This document shows, one piece after another, positions 38,978-47,505 of a stretch of 64,000 nt of DNA. Every line of letters begins with the position of its first letter. Position 1 is the first letter of the stretch. The stretch is taken from positions 1 to 64,000 of the forward strand of contig CALPCJ010000012.1 of the NCBI GenBank assembly GCA_943192975.1, written 5' to 3'. The stretch is from Senimuribacter intestinalis. Its GTDB lineage: Bacteria; Bacillota; Clostridia; Peptostreptococcales; Anaerovoracaceae. The translations under genes were made by a program, and so were the position numbers. The notes beneath the pieces are model-generated. The model saw only the letters and a program-made list of their open reading frames with translations. It searched no databases and had not been told where the DNA came from.

Positions 38978-40018
38978 ATGAAAAAGCGCAGATTCAAACA
39001 CCTGTCCTGGACTGACAGGCTGAAAATAGAAACAATGTTAAAGGACAAGCGCCACAAACAGGAAATCGCTGACGAAATCGGCGTTCACCTGAAAACGATC
39101 TACAACGAAATCAAGCGTGGCCGTTATATTCATACGAATTCCGACCTGACCGAAGAAGAAAGATACAGTCCGGAAATGGCCGAAGCGGCTTACCGTGAAC
39201 ACCTGGCCGCAAAAGGTCCGGACTTGAAAATCGGGAACGACCACGAACTGGCCCAGCATATCGAAAAGAAAATCGCCGAAGACGGTTATTCGCCGGCCGC
39301 CGTCTTGGGTGAAATTAAGGAACAGGGCCTTGAATTCAAAACGTCGATCTGTGAATCGACCTTGTATTCTTATATCGACAAGGGCGTCTTTTTGACTGTC
39401 ACGAACAAGAACCTTCCTGTCAAAGGCCAAAAGAAACGCCCGTATAACAAAGTCAAGAGGGCGAAGCGGCCGCCGGCTGGAACCAGTATCGAAAACCGCT
39501 CGAAAGAAATCGACGATCGCGCGGTCGTTGGTGACTGGGAAATGGACTGTGTCGAAGGCAAGAAGAAAACAAAGAAAACCCTTCTGGTTCTGACCGAAAG
39601 AAAGTCCAGACGGGAAATCATTCGTCCTATGCGCGACCAGACCGCCCGAAGCGTGGTCCGCGTCCTGGATAGCCTTGAACGTGAATACGGCGCAAATTTC
39701 AGCAAAATCTTTCGAACGATCACTGTCGATAACGGTTCCGAATTCGCTGACTGTGCCGGAATGGAAAAGTCCTGTCGCCGCAAAGGCAACAGGACAAAGA
39801 TATACTATTGTCACCCCTATTCGTCATACGAAAGAGGATCAAACGAAAATGTGAATAGAATGATCCGCCGTTGGTTCCCGAAAGGAACAGACTTCCGGAA
39901 AGTCACAGCGAAAGCGATCCAAAAGGTCGAAGACTGGATCAATAACTATCCCCGTGAAATACTGGGCTTCCGGACCGCAGAAGCCGTTTTCCAGGAAGGC
40001 GTCGCGTGTCTTACTTGA
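38978..40018 (+). CDS. IS30-family DDE transposase, probable phage integration enzyme
   Basis: 346 residues, complete. N-terminal helix-turn-helix (LKIETMLKDKRHKQEIADEI then GVHLKTIYNEIKRG), a second DNA-binding region (ARKHIEKKIAEDGYSPAAVL-like, about 105-165), and a DDE catalytic core: D in GDWEMDCVEG, D in ITVDNGSEF, E in SSYERGSNENVNR, followed by ILGFRTAEAVFQ. IS30 enzymes use a circular or joined-end intermediate. It shares the prophage's codon style, is preceded by GGAGG, and is the only recombinase in the prophage. Tight terminal inverted repeats around the gene alone are not seen, so it is not an obvious independent IS. Confidence 0.9.
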   Translation: MKKRRFKHLSWTDRLKIETMLKDKRHKQEIADEIGVHLKTIYNEIKRGRYIHTNSDLTEEERYSPEMAEAAYREHLAAKGPDLKIGNDHELAQHIEKKIAEDGYSPAAVLGEIKEQGLEFKTSICESTLYSYIDKGVFLTVTNKNLPVKGQKKRPYNKVKRAKRPPAGTSIENRSKEIDDRAVVGDWEMDCVEGKKKTKKTLLVLTERKSRREIIRPMRDQTARSVVRVLDSLEREYGANFSKIFRTITVDNGSEFADCAGMEKSCRRKGNRTKIYYCHPYSSYERGSNENVNRMIRRWFPKGTDFRKVTAKAIQKVEDWINNYPREILGFRTAEAVFQEGVACLT

Positions 40019-40034
40019 ATTTTTTTATGAATTT

Positions 40035-40044
40035 TTGCAATTTA
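40035..40044 (+). repeat. TTGCAATTTA near right prophage edge, inverse at left edge
   Basis: The right edge has TGAATTTTTGCAATTTA (motif 40035-40044). The left edge, read outward, has TGAACCTTGCAACTTA (motif 4320-4329 on the minus strand). They form an imperfect inverted pair and could be terminal transposase-binding sites. Short and AT-rich, so weak evidence. Confidence 0.35.
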
Positions 40045-40052
40045 GTCTTGAC

Positions 40053-40074
40053 TTTTTCAATTTCTTTCAAAAAT
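40053..40074. repeat. Right prophage-edge direct repeat (attR-like)
   Basis: Matches 4283-4304 at 21 of 22 positions, including the uninterrupted 16-mer AATTTCTTTCAAAAAT (40059-40074). Chromosomal-style DNA begins after it. Confidence 0.6.
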
Positions 40075-40392
40075 ATTCTTTACTTTTCTTTTCCTCACGC
40101 GCCAGCCTGGTCTATAAATCGCTTTGGTTTATTCTGCGCCTCCCACACGTCAACCATGTGAAGCGTTTCTAAGGTATTGACGCTGACAAAATATCAGCAA
40201 AACCCTAACCCCGCGCAGTTGAAATGCTGACAGAACTGACAAAAATCCGTGGAAATGTCAGTATTGTCAGCATCCAAGCAGCTCTAAACGATTTTTATCG
40301 GTTCGTTATGCCCATCCCTCCTGTCTATTGATTTTTTCACTATGGACTATATAATAGAAGAAGAATGCATCAGAAAAGGAGAGCGCCATACT
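40075..40392. other. Gene-free junction between prophage and host region
   Basis: About 320 bases with no credible gene. Contains a small hairpin GCTGA/TCAGC (40182-40198) and the longer palindromic repeat at 40226-40271. No clear promoter for the channel gene was identified. Confidence 0.6.
40226..40271. repeat. Palindromic TGACA repeat element
   Basis: 16-nt arms GCTGACAGAACTGACA and TGTCAGTATTGTCAGC (14 of 16 pair) around a 14-nt spacer. The same architecture (TTGACA-AAATTGACA arms, 14-nt spacer) recurs at about 62574-62617, so it looks like a dispersed intergenic repeat of the host. Confidence 0.6.
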
Positions 40393-41202
40393 ATGGACAC
40401 CATCAACAAAAAGAAACGAGTTTTTACCATTATTCAGGTAGGCAGCCGCAGCGATATTCCCAGCAGAGTTTATGATTTAGCGCTGGTTACTGCTGTTCTT
40501 GTCAATATTTTTATTGCGCTGTTTGAGACCTTTCCGGAGTCTGCGCCTTATCTGACGACAATGCGCGCCGCAGAAGGCGTTACGGTAGCATTTTTTACCA
40601 TAGACTATATTCTACGTATCTGGACCGCCTCTTATCTATACCGAGGTGTTTCCGTTTCCCGTGCGCGGATAAAATTCATCTTTTCCTGGGCGGGCATGGT
40701 GGATTTTCTCTCCTGCGTGCCTTACTATCTCCCTTTCTTTTTTGCAAAAAGTGCCGTCGTACTGCGCATGTTCCGCATCATCCGAATCCTGCGTATTTTC
40801 CGCATACAACACTATGCCGATCCACTAAAAGCGATTGCTACTGTCTTAAAGAAAAAAAGAGGGCAACTTCTGTCTTCCATATTCATCGTTCTAATTTTAA
40901 TGATTACCGCCTCCCTTTTAATGTACGGTCTGGAGCACGAAGCACAGCCGGAGGTATTTTCCAATGCCTTTTCCGGCTTCTGGTGGGCGGCTAACACACT
41001 GCTCACCGTCGGCTACGGGGATATGGTGCCGGTTACCCTTGCTGGCAAAGTCTGCGGCGTCATTCTCACGTTCCTCGGCGTCGGCATGGTCGCCATTCCT
41101 ACCGGTATCCTTTCCGCCGGTTTTGTGGCGCAGACAGAACAAAAAAAGGAAAAGCCAGAAGACATCCGCTATTGCCCCGGCTGTGGGCGCAAACTGCATT
41201 GA
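40393..41202 (+). CDS. Voltage-gated-type potassium channel
   Basis: 269 residues from ATG 40393 (GGAG upstream); an earlier ATG at 40342 lacks a site. Six-helix channel: S1 (VYDLALVTAVLVNIFIALFE), S4 with Arg every third residue (VLRMFRIIRILRIFRI, about 128-143), pore filter TVGYGD (about 212-217) and S6 (VCGVILTFLGVGMVAIPTGI). A C-terminal zinc ribbon CPGCGRKL ends it. Arg-rich S4 and GYGD support a voltage-sensing K+ channel. First host-type gene after the prophage. Confidence 0.9.
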   Translation: MDTINKKKRVFTIIQVGSRSDIPSRVYDLALVTAVLVNIFIALFETFPESAPYLTTMRAAEGVTVAFFTIDYILRIWTASYLYRGVSVSRARIKFIFSWAGMVDFLSCVPYYLPFFFAKSAVVLRMFRIIRILRIFRIQHYADPLKAIATVLKKKRGQLLSSIFIVLILMITASLLMYGLEHEAQPEVFSNAFSGFWWAANTLLTVGYGDMVPVTLAGKVCGVILTFLGVGMVAIPTGILSAGFVAQTEQKKEKPEDIRYCPGCGRKLH

Positions 41203-41251
41203 TATGCAAAGTCAGTCATTCGACAGATGCACCGTTTTCCTCACACGCACA

Positions 41252-41286
41252 AAAAGCCAGCCGGCATCACTGCCCAGCTGGCTTTT
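41252..41286. terminator. Bidirectional terminator
   Basis: AAAAGCCAGC / GCTGGCTTTT, 10-bp stem with 15-nt loop, between the convergent channel and activase genes. Confidence 0.8.
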
Positions 41287-41301
41287 ACACTTTTTCTTAA
41301 A

Positions 41302-42249
41302 CTACAGTTTTCCCAGAATCTCCACTTCCATCCCGGCGTGTGCTTCAAAATAGGCTTTGATTTCCTCCACGTATTCGTCTGTAGGCGGTTCAAACTGCAT
41401 CTGCTCGCCGCCGATATGCTTTTTCTTGGAAATACCCAGGTTGTGATAAGGCAGCAGAGTGACCCGTTTGATGCCATGGTCTTTATAAAATGCCGCCGTT
41501 TTCTCGATGATTTCCCACGTGTCGTTGACGCCGCTAATAAGCGGCATGCGCATCTGCAGCTTCTCGCAAGTCTCAGGGGACGCGGCAAGTCGCGACAAAT
41601 TTTCTAAAATCACCTGATTGCTCTGCCCCACATACGCCTGATGCACTGCATCGTCGATGGATTTCATGTCATAAAGCACATGGGTGACATTTGCTTTTTC
41701 GGAAAGTTTCACAAGCCAATCCCCATTTCCAAAGCCGGAAGTATCCAAACAGACAGGAATATCAAGGTCTGCCGCCCCATCCACCAAAGCATTTACAAAC
41801 TCCGGCTGAGCAAGCATCTCACCGCCGCTGACAGTCATCCCTCCGCCAGTGGTCTCATAAAAGCCCATATCTTTTTCTACTTCCTTTAGAACTTCCGACA
41901 CGGTCATGGTCTTGGCGACAGGCAGAAGCGCTCTTGCATAGCAAATCTTTGTGCACTCCATGCAGCTGTCGCAAAGTTCCCGGTTAATTTTAATTACATT
42001 TTCACTGTCGACGAAGACAGCGTGCTTCGGACAGTCTTTCACGCAGTAGCCGCATTTAATGCAACTGTTAGGCATCTCGATGACCTGCTGCGCAAAGTCA
42101 ATAAGCTCCGGATTGTGGCACCAGGCGCAGTCCAGAGGACAGCCTTTGAGAAACACTGTGGTTCTGATGCCCGGTCCGTCTTCCGTGCTGAATTTCTGTA
42201 TGGATCCGACTAACGCCGTCATTTCTTTGTTTTCCATCTTCGTCTCCAA
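41302..42249 (-). CDS. Glycyl-radical enzyme activating protein (radical SAM)
   Basis: 315 residues. Generates the glycyl radical on the enzyme encoded next to it (42269-44641) using a [4Fe-4S] cluster and SAM. Radical SAM motif CPLDCAWC (CxxxCxxC, about 35-42) preceded by GIRTTVFLKG; two ferredoxin clusters follow in CIKCGYCVKDCPKHAVF and CDSCMECTKICYARAL, as in activases of non-PFL glycyl radical enzymes. GGGMTVSGGEML is the conserved SAM-binding strand. It lies 19 nt downstream of the enzyme gene, in the same operon. Confidence 0.93.
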   Translation of the reverse strand: METKMENKEMTALVGSIQKFSTEDGPGIRTTVFLKGCPLDCAWCHNPELIDFAQQVIEMPNSCIKCGYCVKDCPKHAVFVDSENVIKINRELCDSCMECTKICYARALLPVAKTMTVSEVLKEVEKDMGFYETTGGGMTVSGGEMLAQPEFVNALVDGAADLDIPVCLDTSGFGNGDWLVKLSEKANVTHVLYDMKSIDDAVHQAYVGQSNQVILENLSRLAASPETCEKLQMRMPLISGVNDTWEIIEKTAAFYKDHGIKRVTLLPYHNLGISKKKHIGGEQMQFEPPTDEYVEEIKAYFEAHAGMEVEILGKL

Positions 42250-42268
42250 ATGTTAAAATTCTAAAGTC

Positions 42269-44641
42269 TTACGCCTCTTTAAAGTGGGTCGTTCTGTAGA
42301 TAATGGTATCCTGCGCGCTCTTGTCAAGTTCTGTAAAGTAAGCCATATAGCCTGCTACACGAACCATCAGACCCTTGTAATGCTCTGGATCTTTCTGTGC
42401 TGCTTTCAGGGTTTCATCGTCTACTACGTTAATCTGAATGTGGTTACCGCCATTATTGAAGTAAGTTTTAATAACTCCTTCAATTCTCTGCAGCCCCTTT
42501 TCGCCTTCTACGCCCTTCGGGTCAAAGCGCAGGTTGAACAGCGCACCGTCGTGGAATTTATCCTGACCCATGGAAGCAACAGATTTTACAGTGGCAGTCG
42601 GACCGCTGGTATCGCGTCCCATCATCGGAGAAGCGTTGTCGCAGAACGGCTCTCCTGCCAGTCTTCCGTCAGGGGTTGCACCGCAGACCATACCGTGAGA
42701 AACGTTTACAGTCTGAGAGTGTACGTTAAAGGAGAACCAGCCGCCTCTTGCATCCGGCCAGGTCTGCACGTTATCCGCGATAAAGTGCATCATTTCCTTA
42801 TAAACGCCGTCTACGTGCTCATCATCGTTGCCGAATTTCGCAGGTTTGTTCAAAAGCAACTGACGCATTCTTTCCTCGCCCTCAAAGTTCTTGTCGATGG
42901 CAGTAATCAGCTCATCCATGGTGATGTCTTTGTCTTCAAATACACACTTTTCGATGGCAACGATAGAGTCAGCCAGGTTTGCTGCGCCGGTAACGTACAT
43001 GCCTGCAGTGGTATACTTTGCACCGCCGTGCTGTACGGACTTACCGCTTTCTACACAGCCTTTGGTCACCATGCCCGCAAAAATCACCGGGAATCTGGTC
43101 ATATGCATGCTCTGCATCACTTTATAACCGGTTGCAACCAACTTGTAGTGGTGCAGAATCTGTTTCTTCAGCGCATCCTTCAAATCATCGATATTTTTAA
43201 AGTCTCTTGGATCTCCTGTCTGAAGTCCCATCAGCTTACCGGTGGACGGATCAACACCGTTGTGGAGTACGAACTCCAGCATTTTACCCATGTTGACATA
43301 GCCTGCATCCGGTGAACCGTCTGTGGAACCGCCGCCAGGACCCGGCTGAATACATCCTACGATGGTCCAGTCTCTGGCCTCTTCCATGGTGCAGCCTTTG
43401 CCCAGGGTCATCTTCATCGCAACATCGTCGTTGAAGAATCCAGGGTTTGCCTGACCGTCCTGAATCATTTCGCAGCCTTTGCGAATCAGATCTTCCGGTG
43501 TACCTTCCCAAACTCTTACGCCCATAACCGGCTGAGTCGTCTTCAGCTGATTTGCGGCTTCCAGACACAGATAGGACAGTTCGTTAGTGGCGTCTTTGCC
43601 GTCCGGGGTCTGACCGCCGACCAGCAGGATTTCCCACATCGGATAACCGGCGAAGGAAGTCGCGTACCATTTATCTCTGACTTCGTAAACCTCGCAGGAT
43701 TTCAGGTACAGGCATTCCAGCATTTCCATCGCTTCTTCCTGTGTAATATTCTTTTCGTCGATGACGTCTTTTTTGTAGTAAGGCCACATGTACTGGTCAA
43801 ATCTGCCGTATCCGTTTGCGGTGGTGCAGACTTCGATATGGAAGTATACGTGTGCAAACCAAATCATCTGCAGCGCCTGCCAGAATGTCTGCGGTGGATT
43901 TTCCGGTACCACGCGGCAGTTTGCAGCGATGCCGAGAAGTTCTTGCTTTCTCTTTTCATCTTTACATTCTGCTGCCTGCCGTTCTGCTTCCTCTGCCATT
44001 CTGTGGGCATAGGTAATCAGACCCTGGCACTGAATGATGCACGCCTGCCAGAAGTTGACCTTTTCTTCGTCTGCCTGACATTCGCAGATCATATTATCGA
44101 TGTTCGCCTGACATTCTTCCATGTAACCTCGCAGACCGATGGTCAAAAGTTTTTCGTGGTCGCAGGTGGTTTCGCCGGAAACGCCATTTCTCAGACCGAC
44201 CGTAATAATATCGTCCTGGATGCATTCCTCGATATGCGCAGGAAGGGCTGTCTTGGACATGTCTTCCATGGATCTGCCTTCCCAGTACGGCAGATATTCC
44301 AGAATCAGCTTCTTGTCTTCTTCTGAAATATCATATGGGTCTTTGGTTCTGGTTGCGAACTCGTTAATATCACTGATATACCAAGAGCTGGACTGAAATT
44401 CCGGGTGCAAGTTTGCACCTCTGTATTTGTTGGTCGCCGTACCAACAATCAGTTCATCTTCCATAATCAGCGTCGTCATATTTTCCATAATGTAGTTGAC
44501 AACTCTCGCCCGGAATACCGGAATCGCATCGCCTGCAAATTTCTGATACGCTTCTGTGGCGAGAACAAGCCGTTCCGCCGTAATGCATGGACGGGTATTC
44601 CACAGCTTGTTTCTCATCCGCGTCAATCTTTCATTTAACAT
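42269..44641 (-). CDS. Glycyl radical enzyme of unknown substrate, with Cys-x-Gln active site
   Basis: 790 residues, the size of dehydratase/lyase-type glycyl radical enzymes such as hydroxyproline or glycerol/diol dehydratases. Radical loop RVAGYMAYFTELDKSAQ at the C-terminus (Gly764) and the thiyl loop DWTIVGCIQPGPGGGST (Cys430). Known dehydratases and C-N, C-S lyases have Cys-x-Glu here; this one has Gln432. A single Cys, not Cys-Cys, excludes pyruvate formate-lyase. Its neighbours (activase, SDR, AraC regulator, EamA transporter) suggest an inducible catabolic pathway. The substrate cannot be named from sequence alone. Confidence 0.9.
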   Translation of the reverse strand: MLNERLTRMRNKLWNTRPCITAERLVLATEAYQKFAGDAIPVFRARVVNYIMENMTTLIMEDELIVGTATNKYRGANLHPEFQSSSWYISDINEFATRTKDPYDISEEDKKLILEYLPYWEGRSMEDMSKTALPAHIEECIQDDIITVGLRNGVSGETTCDHEKLLTIGLRGYMEECQANIDNMICECQADEEKVNFWQACIIQCQGLITYAHRMAEEAERQAAECKDEKRKQELLGIAANCRVVPENPPQTFWQALQMIWFAHVYFHIEVCTTANGYGRFDQYMWPYYKKDVIDEKNITQEEAMEMLECLYLKSCEVYEVRDKWYATSFAGYPMWEILLVGGQTPDGKDATNELSYLCLEAANQLKTTQPVMGVRVWEGTPEDLIRKGCEMIQDGQANPGFFNDDVAMKMTLGKGCTMEEARDWTIVGCIQPGPGGGSTDGSPDAGYVNMGKMLEFVLHNGVDPSTGKLMGLQTGDPRDFKNIDDLKDALKKQILHHYKLVATGYKVMQSMHMTRFPVIFAGMVTKGCVESGKSVQHGGAKYTTAGMYVTGAANLADSIVAIEKCVFEDKDITMDELITAIDKNFEGEERMRQLLLNKPAKFGNDDEHVDGVYKEMMHFIADNVQTWPDARGGWFSFNVHSQTVNVSHGMVCGATPDGRLAGEPFCDNASPMMGRDTSGPTATVKSVASMGQDKFHDGALFNLRFDPKGVEGEKGLQRIEGVIKTYFNNGGNHIQINVVDDETLKAAQKDPEHYKGLMVRVAGYMAYFTELDKSAQDTIIYRTTHFKEA

Positions 44642-44671
44642 AAGTTTAAATCCCCTTTCTTCGATATTGGT

Positions 44672-45427
44672 TTAGCCAAGCATCATACCGCCGTCAGCAA
44701 GCACGTTGGATCCATTGAGGAAGTTTGCTTCCGGCTGGCACATGAAATAAACGATATCTGCCATTTCGTACGGTTCTGCAGGACGTCCCAGAGGCCCAAG
44801 GGTGATGCTTGCATCTTCCATGTCAGCAAAATCCGCTACAGATTTTTGGAACATAGCGGTATTGACCCAGCCCGGTGAAATGGAGTTGGAGCGAATGCCG
44901 TACTGTCCATATTCGTTGGCAACGTTCTTAGTCATACCGATGACAGCCCATTTGCTGGAACCGTAACCGATTTCGCAGGTATAACCGCTCATACCGGAAA
45001 CGGAACCGAAGTTTACGATATTGCCGTGCTTCTGCTCCAGCATGATTGGCAGGGTATGCTTCATCATTGCAAAAGTGCCAAATACGTTTACGTTGTAAAT
45101 ATTTTTGAAGTTATCTAACGTGCAGTCAACAGTCAAGCCATATTCGCCAATGATAGCCGCTACGTTGACCAGCGCATCGATTCTCCCGAATCTTTCCTTG
45201 ACCGCCGCGATGGTTGCGATAACCTGTTCTTCCTCTGTAATATTCACCGGACAGATCGCAACTCTTGCTTCATCTAATTTCAAATCAGCTGCAACTGCTT
45301 TCAGCGCTTCTTCGTTGATATCACACATTGCCACACTGTATCCATTCTCATAAAATTTCTTTACAATTGCGGAACCGATTCCACCGGACGCACCTGTTAC
45401 AACCGCAACTCTTACTTCATTACTCAT
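44672..45427 (-). CDS. Short-chain dehydrogenase/reductase
   Basis: 251 residues from the second of two adjacent ATG codons, AAGGAGG being best spaced for it. NAD(P) site TGASGGIGSAIV, NVAA-type structural motif (NVAAIIGEYG), catalytic Ser in NFGSVSGMSGY and YGSSK (YxxxK). It ends KTIDGG-like (NGSNVLADGGMML). First gene of the minus-strand operon with the glycyl radical enzyme; it may reduce or oxidise that enzyme's product or substrate. Confidence 0.93.
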   Translation of the reverse strand: MSNEVRVAVVTGASGGIGSAIVKKFYENGYSVAMCDINEEALKAVAADLKLDEARVAICPVNITEEEQVIATIAAVKERFGRIDALVNVAAIIGEYGLTVDCTLDNFKNIYNVNVFGTFAMMKHTLPIMLEQKHGNIVNFGSVSGMSGYTCEIGYGSSKWAVIGMTKNVANEYGQYGIRSNSISPGWVNTAMFQKSVADFADMEDASITLGPLGRPAEPYEMADIVYFMCQPEANFLNGSNVLADGGMMLG

Positions 45428-45569
45428 CATAGTTCCTCCTTCTATCATCTGCCCTTGCAGACACTATGTCAGTCTTATTAATCTTATTCTAATTAGATTT
45501 ATCCCCATATTCAACAATTATTTTGCCGTAAAAATCAATTATATTGCGCAAAAAAATCAGCCCAATCGC

Positions 45570-45598
45570 TTTCAAAGGGCCAGCATTTATGTTACAAT
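45570..45598 (+). promoter_or_regulatory. Candidate promoter of the AraC-type regulator gene
   Basis: TTTCAA (45570-45575), 17-nt spacer, TACAAT (45593-45598), 32 nt before the ATG. Lies in the 203-nt divergent gap with the SDR operon, where the regulator probably binds. Confidence 0.5.
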
Positions 45599-45630
45599 TT
45601 TAACTATCATAGGAAACGGCAGGTGTCGCC

Positions 45631-47505
45631 ATGCTTTTTGAAAAAATCACGTATCAGGATGATTTTCCCATCAACATTACCATTGCGAATATAGAAGATT
45701 ACCCGATTCACTATCACCAGGATATTGAATTTGTTTTTGTGCTCAAAGGGCAGGTCACCCTGAAAAACGGCTATTGCAGCTATACCCTCCACGAAAGAGA
45801 TATCTTTACCAACTCAGGTCATGAGGTTCACAGTCTGACCTCGGAAGATCCGGATAATATTGTCGCTTTGATTCAGATCAGCACCCATTATTTTTCCCAG
45901 TATTTTCCTTCCCTGAGCAAAGCATGCTACCGCACCTACACCAACAAAGGGCGCAGCAGTAAGCACGATAATCTGCAGGAAAAGCTGCTGGACATTTTGC
46001 TGCAGTATTCCATTCGAAGTTCCCGTTACAAGACAGAATGCACTTACGCCATGATTGAGGTCATCAAATATTTGGAAAGGATTTTCAATCTCTTTGCCTT
46101 CAACGGCGAAATGGTGATTAATTTTGAGAGCAGCAACCCTGTGACCATCGAAAGAATCAGCCATATCATCGGCTATATCTATCAGAACTACGCGGAGAAG
46201 ATTACCCTGGACGATCTGGCGGAAATCGAGCATTTGAGCACTTTTTATCTTTCCCATATTATCAAGGACTGTACCGGTATGAATTTTCGGGAATTCCTGT
46301 GCTTTGCCCGGGTAGAATGGTCTGAAATTCAGCTTCTTGATACCAACAAAAAAATCAGTCAGATTGCCAAGGATGTTGGTTTTTCTACGACTTCCTATTA
46401 CGAAAAATATTTCCGCAAGTGGTTCGGCCATTCTCCGCAAGCGCACAGGGAGATGTATATGCCAATGGTAAAAAGCGAATTCCATCGGGAAACGCTGACA
46501 TTAATCCCGCCCAATAAAGCCATCACACTGATCCGCAACCTGCTTTCTTCCCTAAACTCACAGAAGAACAGCACGTCTTTAGTCAATACATTGAAACTGG
46601 AAATTGATGCGGACATCCACACCACACCACTAGCTTATATTTCACACAATCTGATTGTGCAAATCCGCTGTGAAGATTTTGCTGTCATGGGATTTCATAT
46701 CTTCTCGAAGCTGGCCAACCTGCATCCGGAAACCGTCGTGCTTCTTTATAGCGATGACGACAGTTCACAGCAAATTGACAAATTCCAAAACCTCCTGCTC
46801 GCCGCAGGGTTTGAGGTAGAATGCAGAAAGCAAAATCATATACCATTTTCCGTCATCTCATCGGGGAACGATTCCATCGCTTACCCGATTCACCTGATTC
46901 ACAAGCTGATTCGTTCTGAAGAAAAAGAAATTCAACTACCGCTTCGTGATTACGATACTGGAGAAATGATTTTGGGCGGTCAGCCTGCCCTACTGACGGC
47001 AAACGGCACCTGCAAGCCCGGCTATTTTGCCTGTCAGCTGCTTTCCTTCCTGAAAGGAAATCTCCTGTGCTGGGGAAAACAGTACTGTGTCATCGAAACC
47101 CACTCTGACAGCAATACTGCCTATGTCATCATCGTAAGCAACTTCAACGAAGAGATTTATGAAATGTGCACAAAGGAAACCACTGCCCACCAGGCAAAAA
47201 CCATCCTCAACGAGTTCAAAGACGAAATTGATTTCAATGTCAGTCTGAATCTGACGCCGGGAATGTACTCGGTGATGAAATATTCCCTGACAAAGAACCG
47301 GAATATTTTCGCTTATCTGTCCGCCTTTGATTTTAACGACGATGTAGGCTTTCACAGTGCGCAGACTGTATCCATTCCGACAGAGCCGGAATTGGAACTC
47401 TATATCGAAGATGTGCGAACCACATTTAATATGAATTTTTCCATGAAAGGCGTAGAATTACAATATGCTGTGATCAGACTGAAAGGAGACTCTAAAGATG
47501 CCTAA
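45631..47505 (+). CDS. AraC-type regulator with C-terminal GH39-like domain
   Basis: 624 residues, unusually long for an AraC protein. An N-terminal cupin (HYHQDIEFVFVLKGQVTLKN, about 27-75) senses ligand. Two AraC HTHs at about 183-280 (ITLDDLAEIEHLSTFYLSHI, then KISQIAKDVGFSTTSYYEKY and FRKWFGHSPQAHRE) bind DNA. The remaining ~340 residues resemble the C-terminal beta-sandwich and barrel remnant of GH39-fused regulators (GTCKPGYFACQLLSFLKGNL) but lack clear catalytic glutamates. Divergent from the SDR-glycyl radical enzyme operon, its probable target. Confidence 0.8.
   Translation: MLFEKITYQDDFPINITIANIEDYPIHYHQDIEFVFVLKGQVTLKNGYCSYTLHERDIFTNSGHEVHSLTSEDPDNIVALIQISTHYFSQYFPSLSKACYRTYTNKGRSSKHDNLQEKLLDILLQYSIRSSRYKTECTYAMIEVIKYLERIFNLFAFNGEMVINFESSNPVTIERISHIIGYIYQNYAEKITLDDLAEIEHLSTFYLSHIIKDCTGMNFREFLCFARVEWSEIQLLDTNKKISQIAKDVGFSTTSYYEKYFRKWFGHSPQAHREMYMPMVKSEFHRETLTLIPPNKAITLIRNLLSSLNSQKNSTSLVNTLKLEIDADIHTTPLAYISHNLIVQIRCEDFAVMGFHIFSKLANLHPETVVLLYSDDDSSQQIDKFQNLLLAAGFEVECRKQNHIPFSVISSGNDSIAYPIHLIHKLIRSEEKEIQLPLRDYDTGEMILGGQPALLTANGTCKPGYFACQLLSFLKGNLLCWGKQYCVIETHSDSNTAYVIIVSNFNEEIYEMCTKETTAHQAKTILNEFKDEIDFNVSLNLTPGMYSVMKYSLTKNRNIFAYLSAFDFNDDVGFHSAQTVSIPTEPELELYIEDVRTTFNMNFSMKGVELQYAVIRLKGDSKDA

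Larger units (their letters stand above)
4283..40074. mobile_element. Complete prophage, contractile-tailed (PBSX/Xkd-like), about 35.8 kb
   Basis: Nearly all genes run on the plus strand in the order early/replication, packaging, head, tail, DGR, lysis, lysogeny, and all essential morphogenesis functions are recognisable. The block is richer in G+C and has different codon preferences from the flanking genes. It interrupts the conserved tuf-rpmG neighbourhood. Edges are set by a near-identical 22-bp direct repeat at 4283-4304 and 40053-40074. The exact termini are inferred; an empty site would define them. No integrase is seen; an IS30-type transposase is encoded at the right end. Confidence 0.9.

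Noticed and set aside
38978..40018. A recent independent IS30 insertion into the prophage.
   Set aside because: No inverted repeats or target duplication flank the gene; codon use and RBS match the prophage, and a similar domain is encoded at the other end.
42269..44641. Pyruvate formate-lyase.
   Set aside because: PFL has adjacent Cys-Cys; this protein has a single Cys in GCIQP, and its activase has extra ferredoxin clusters.
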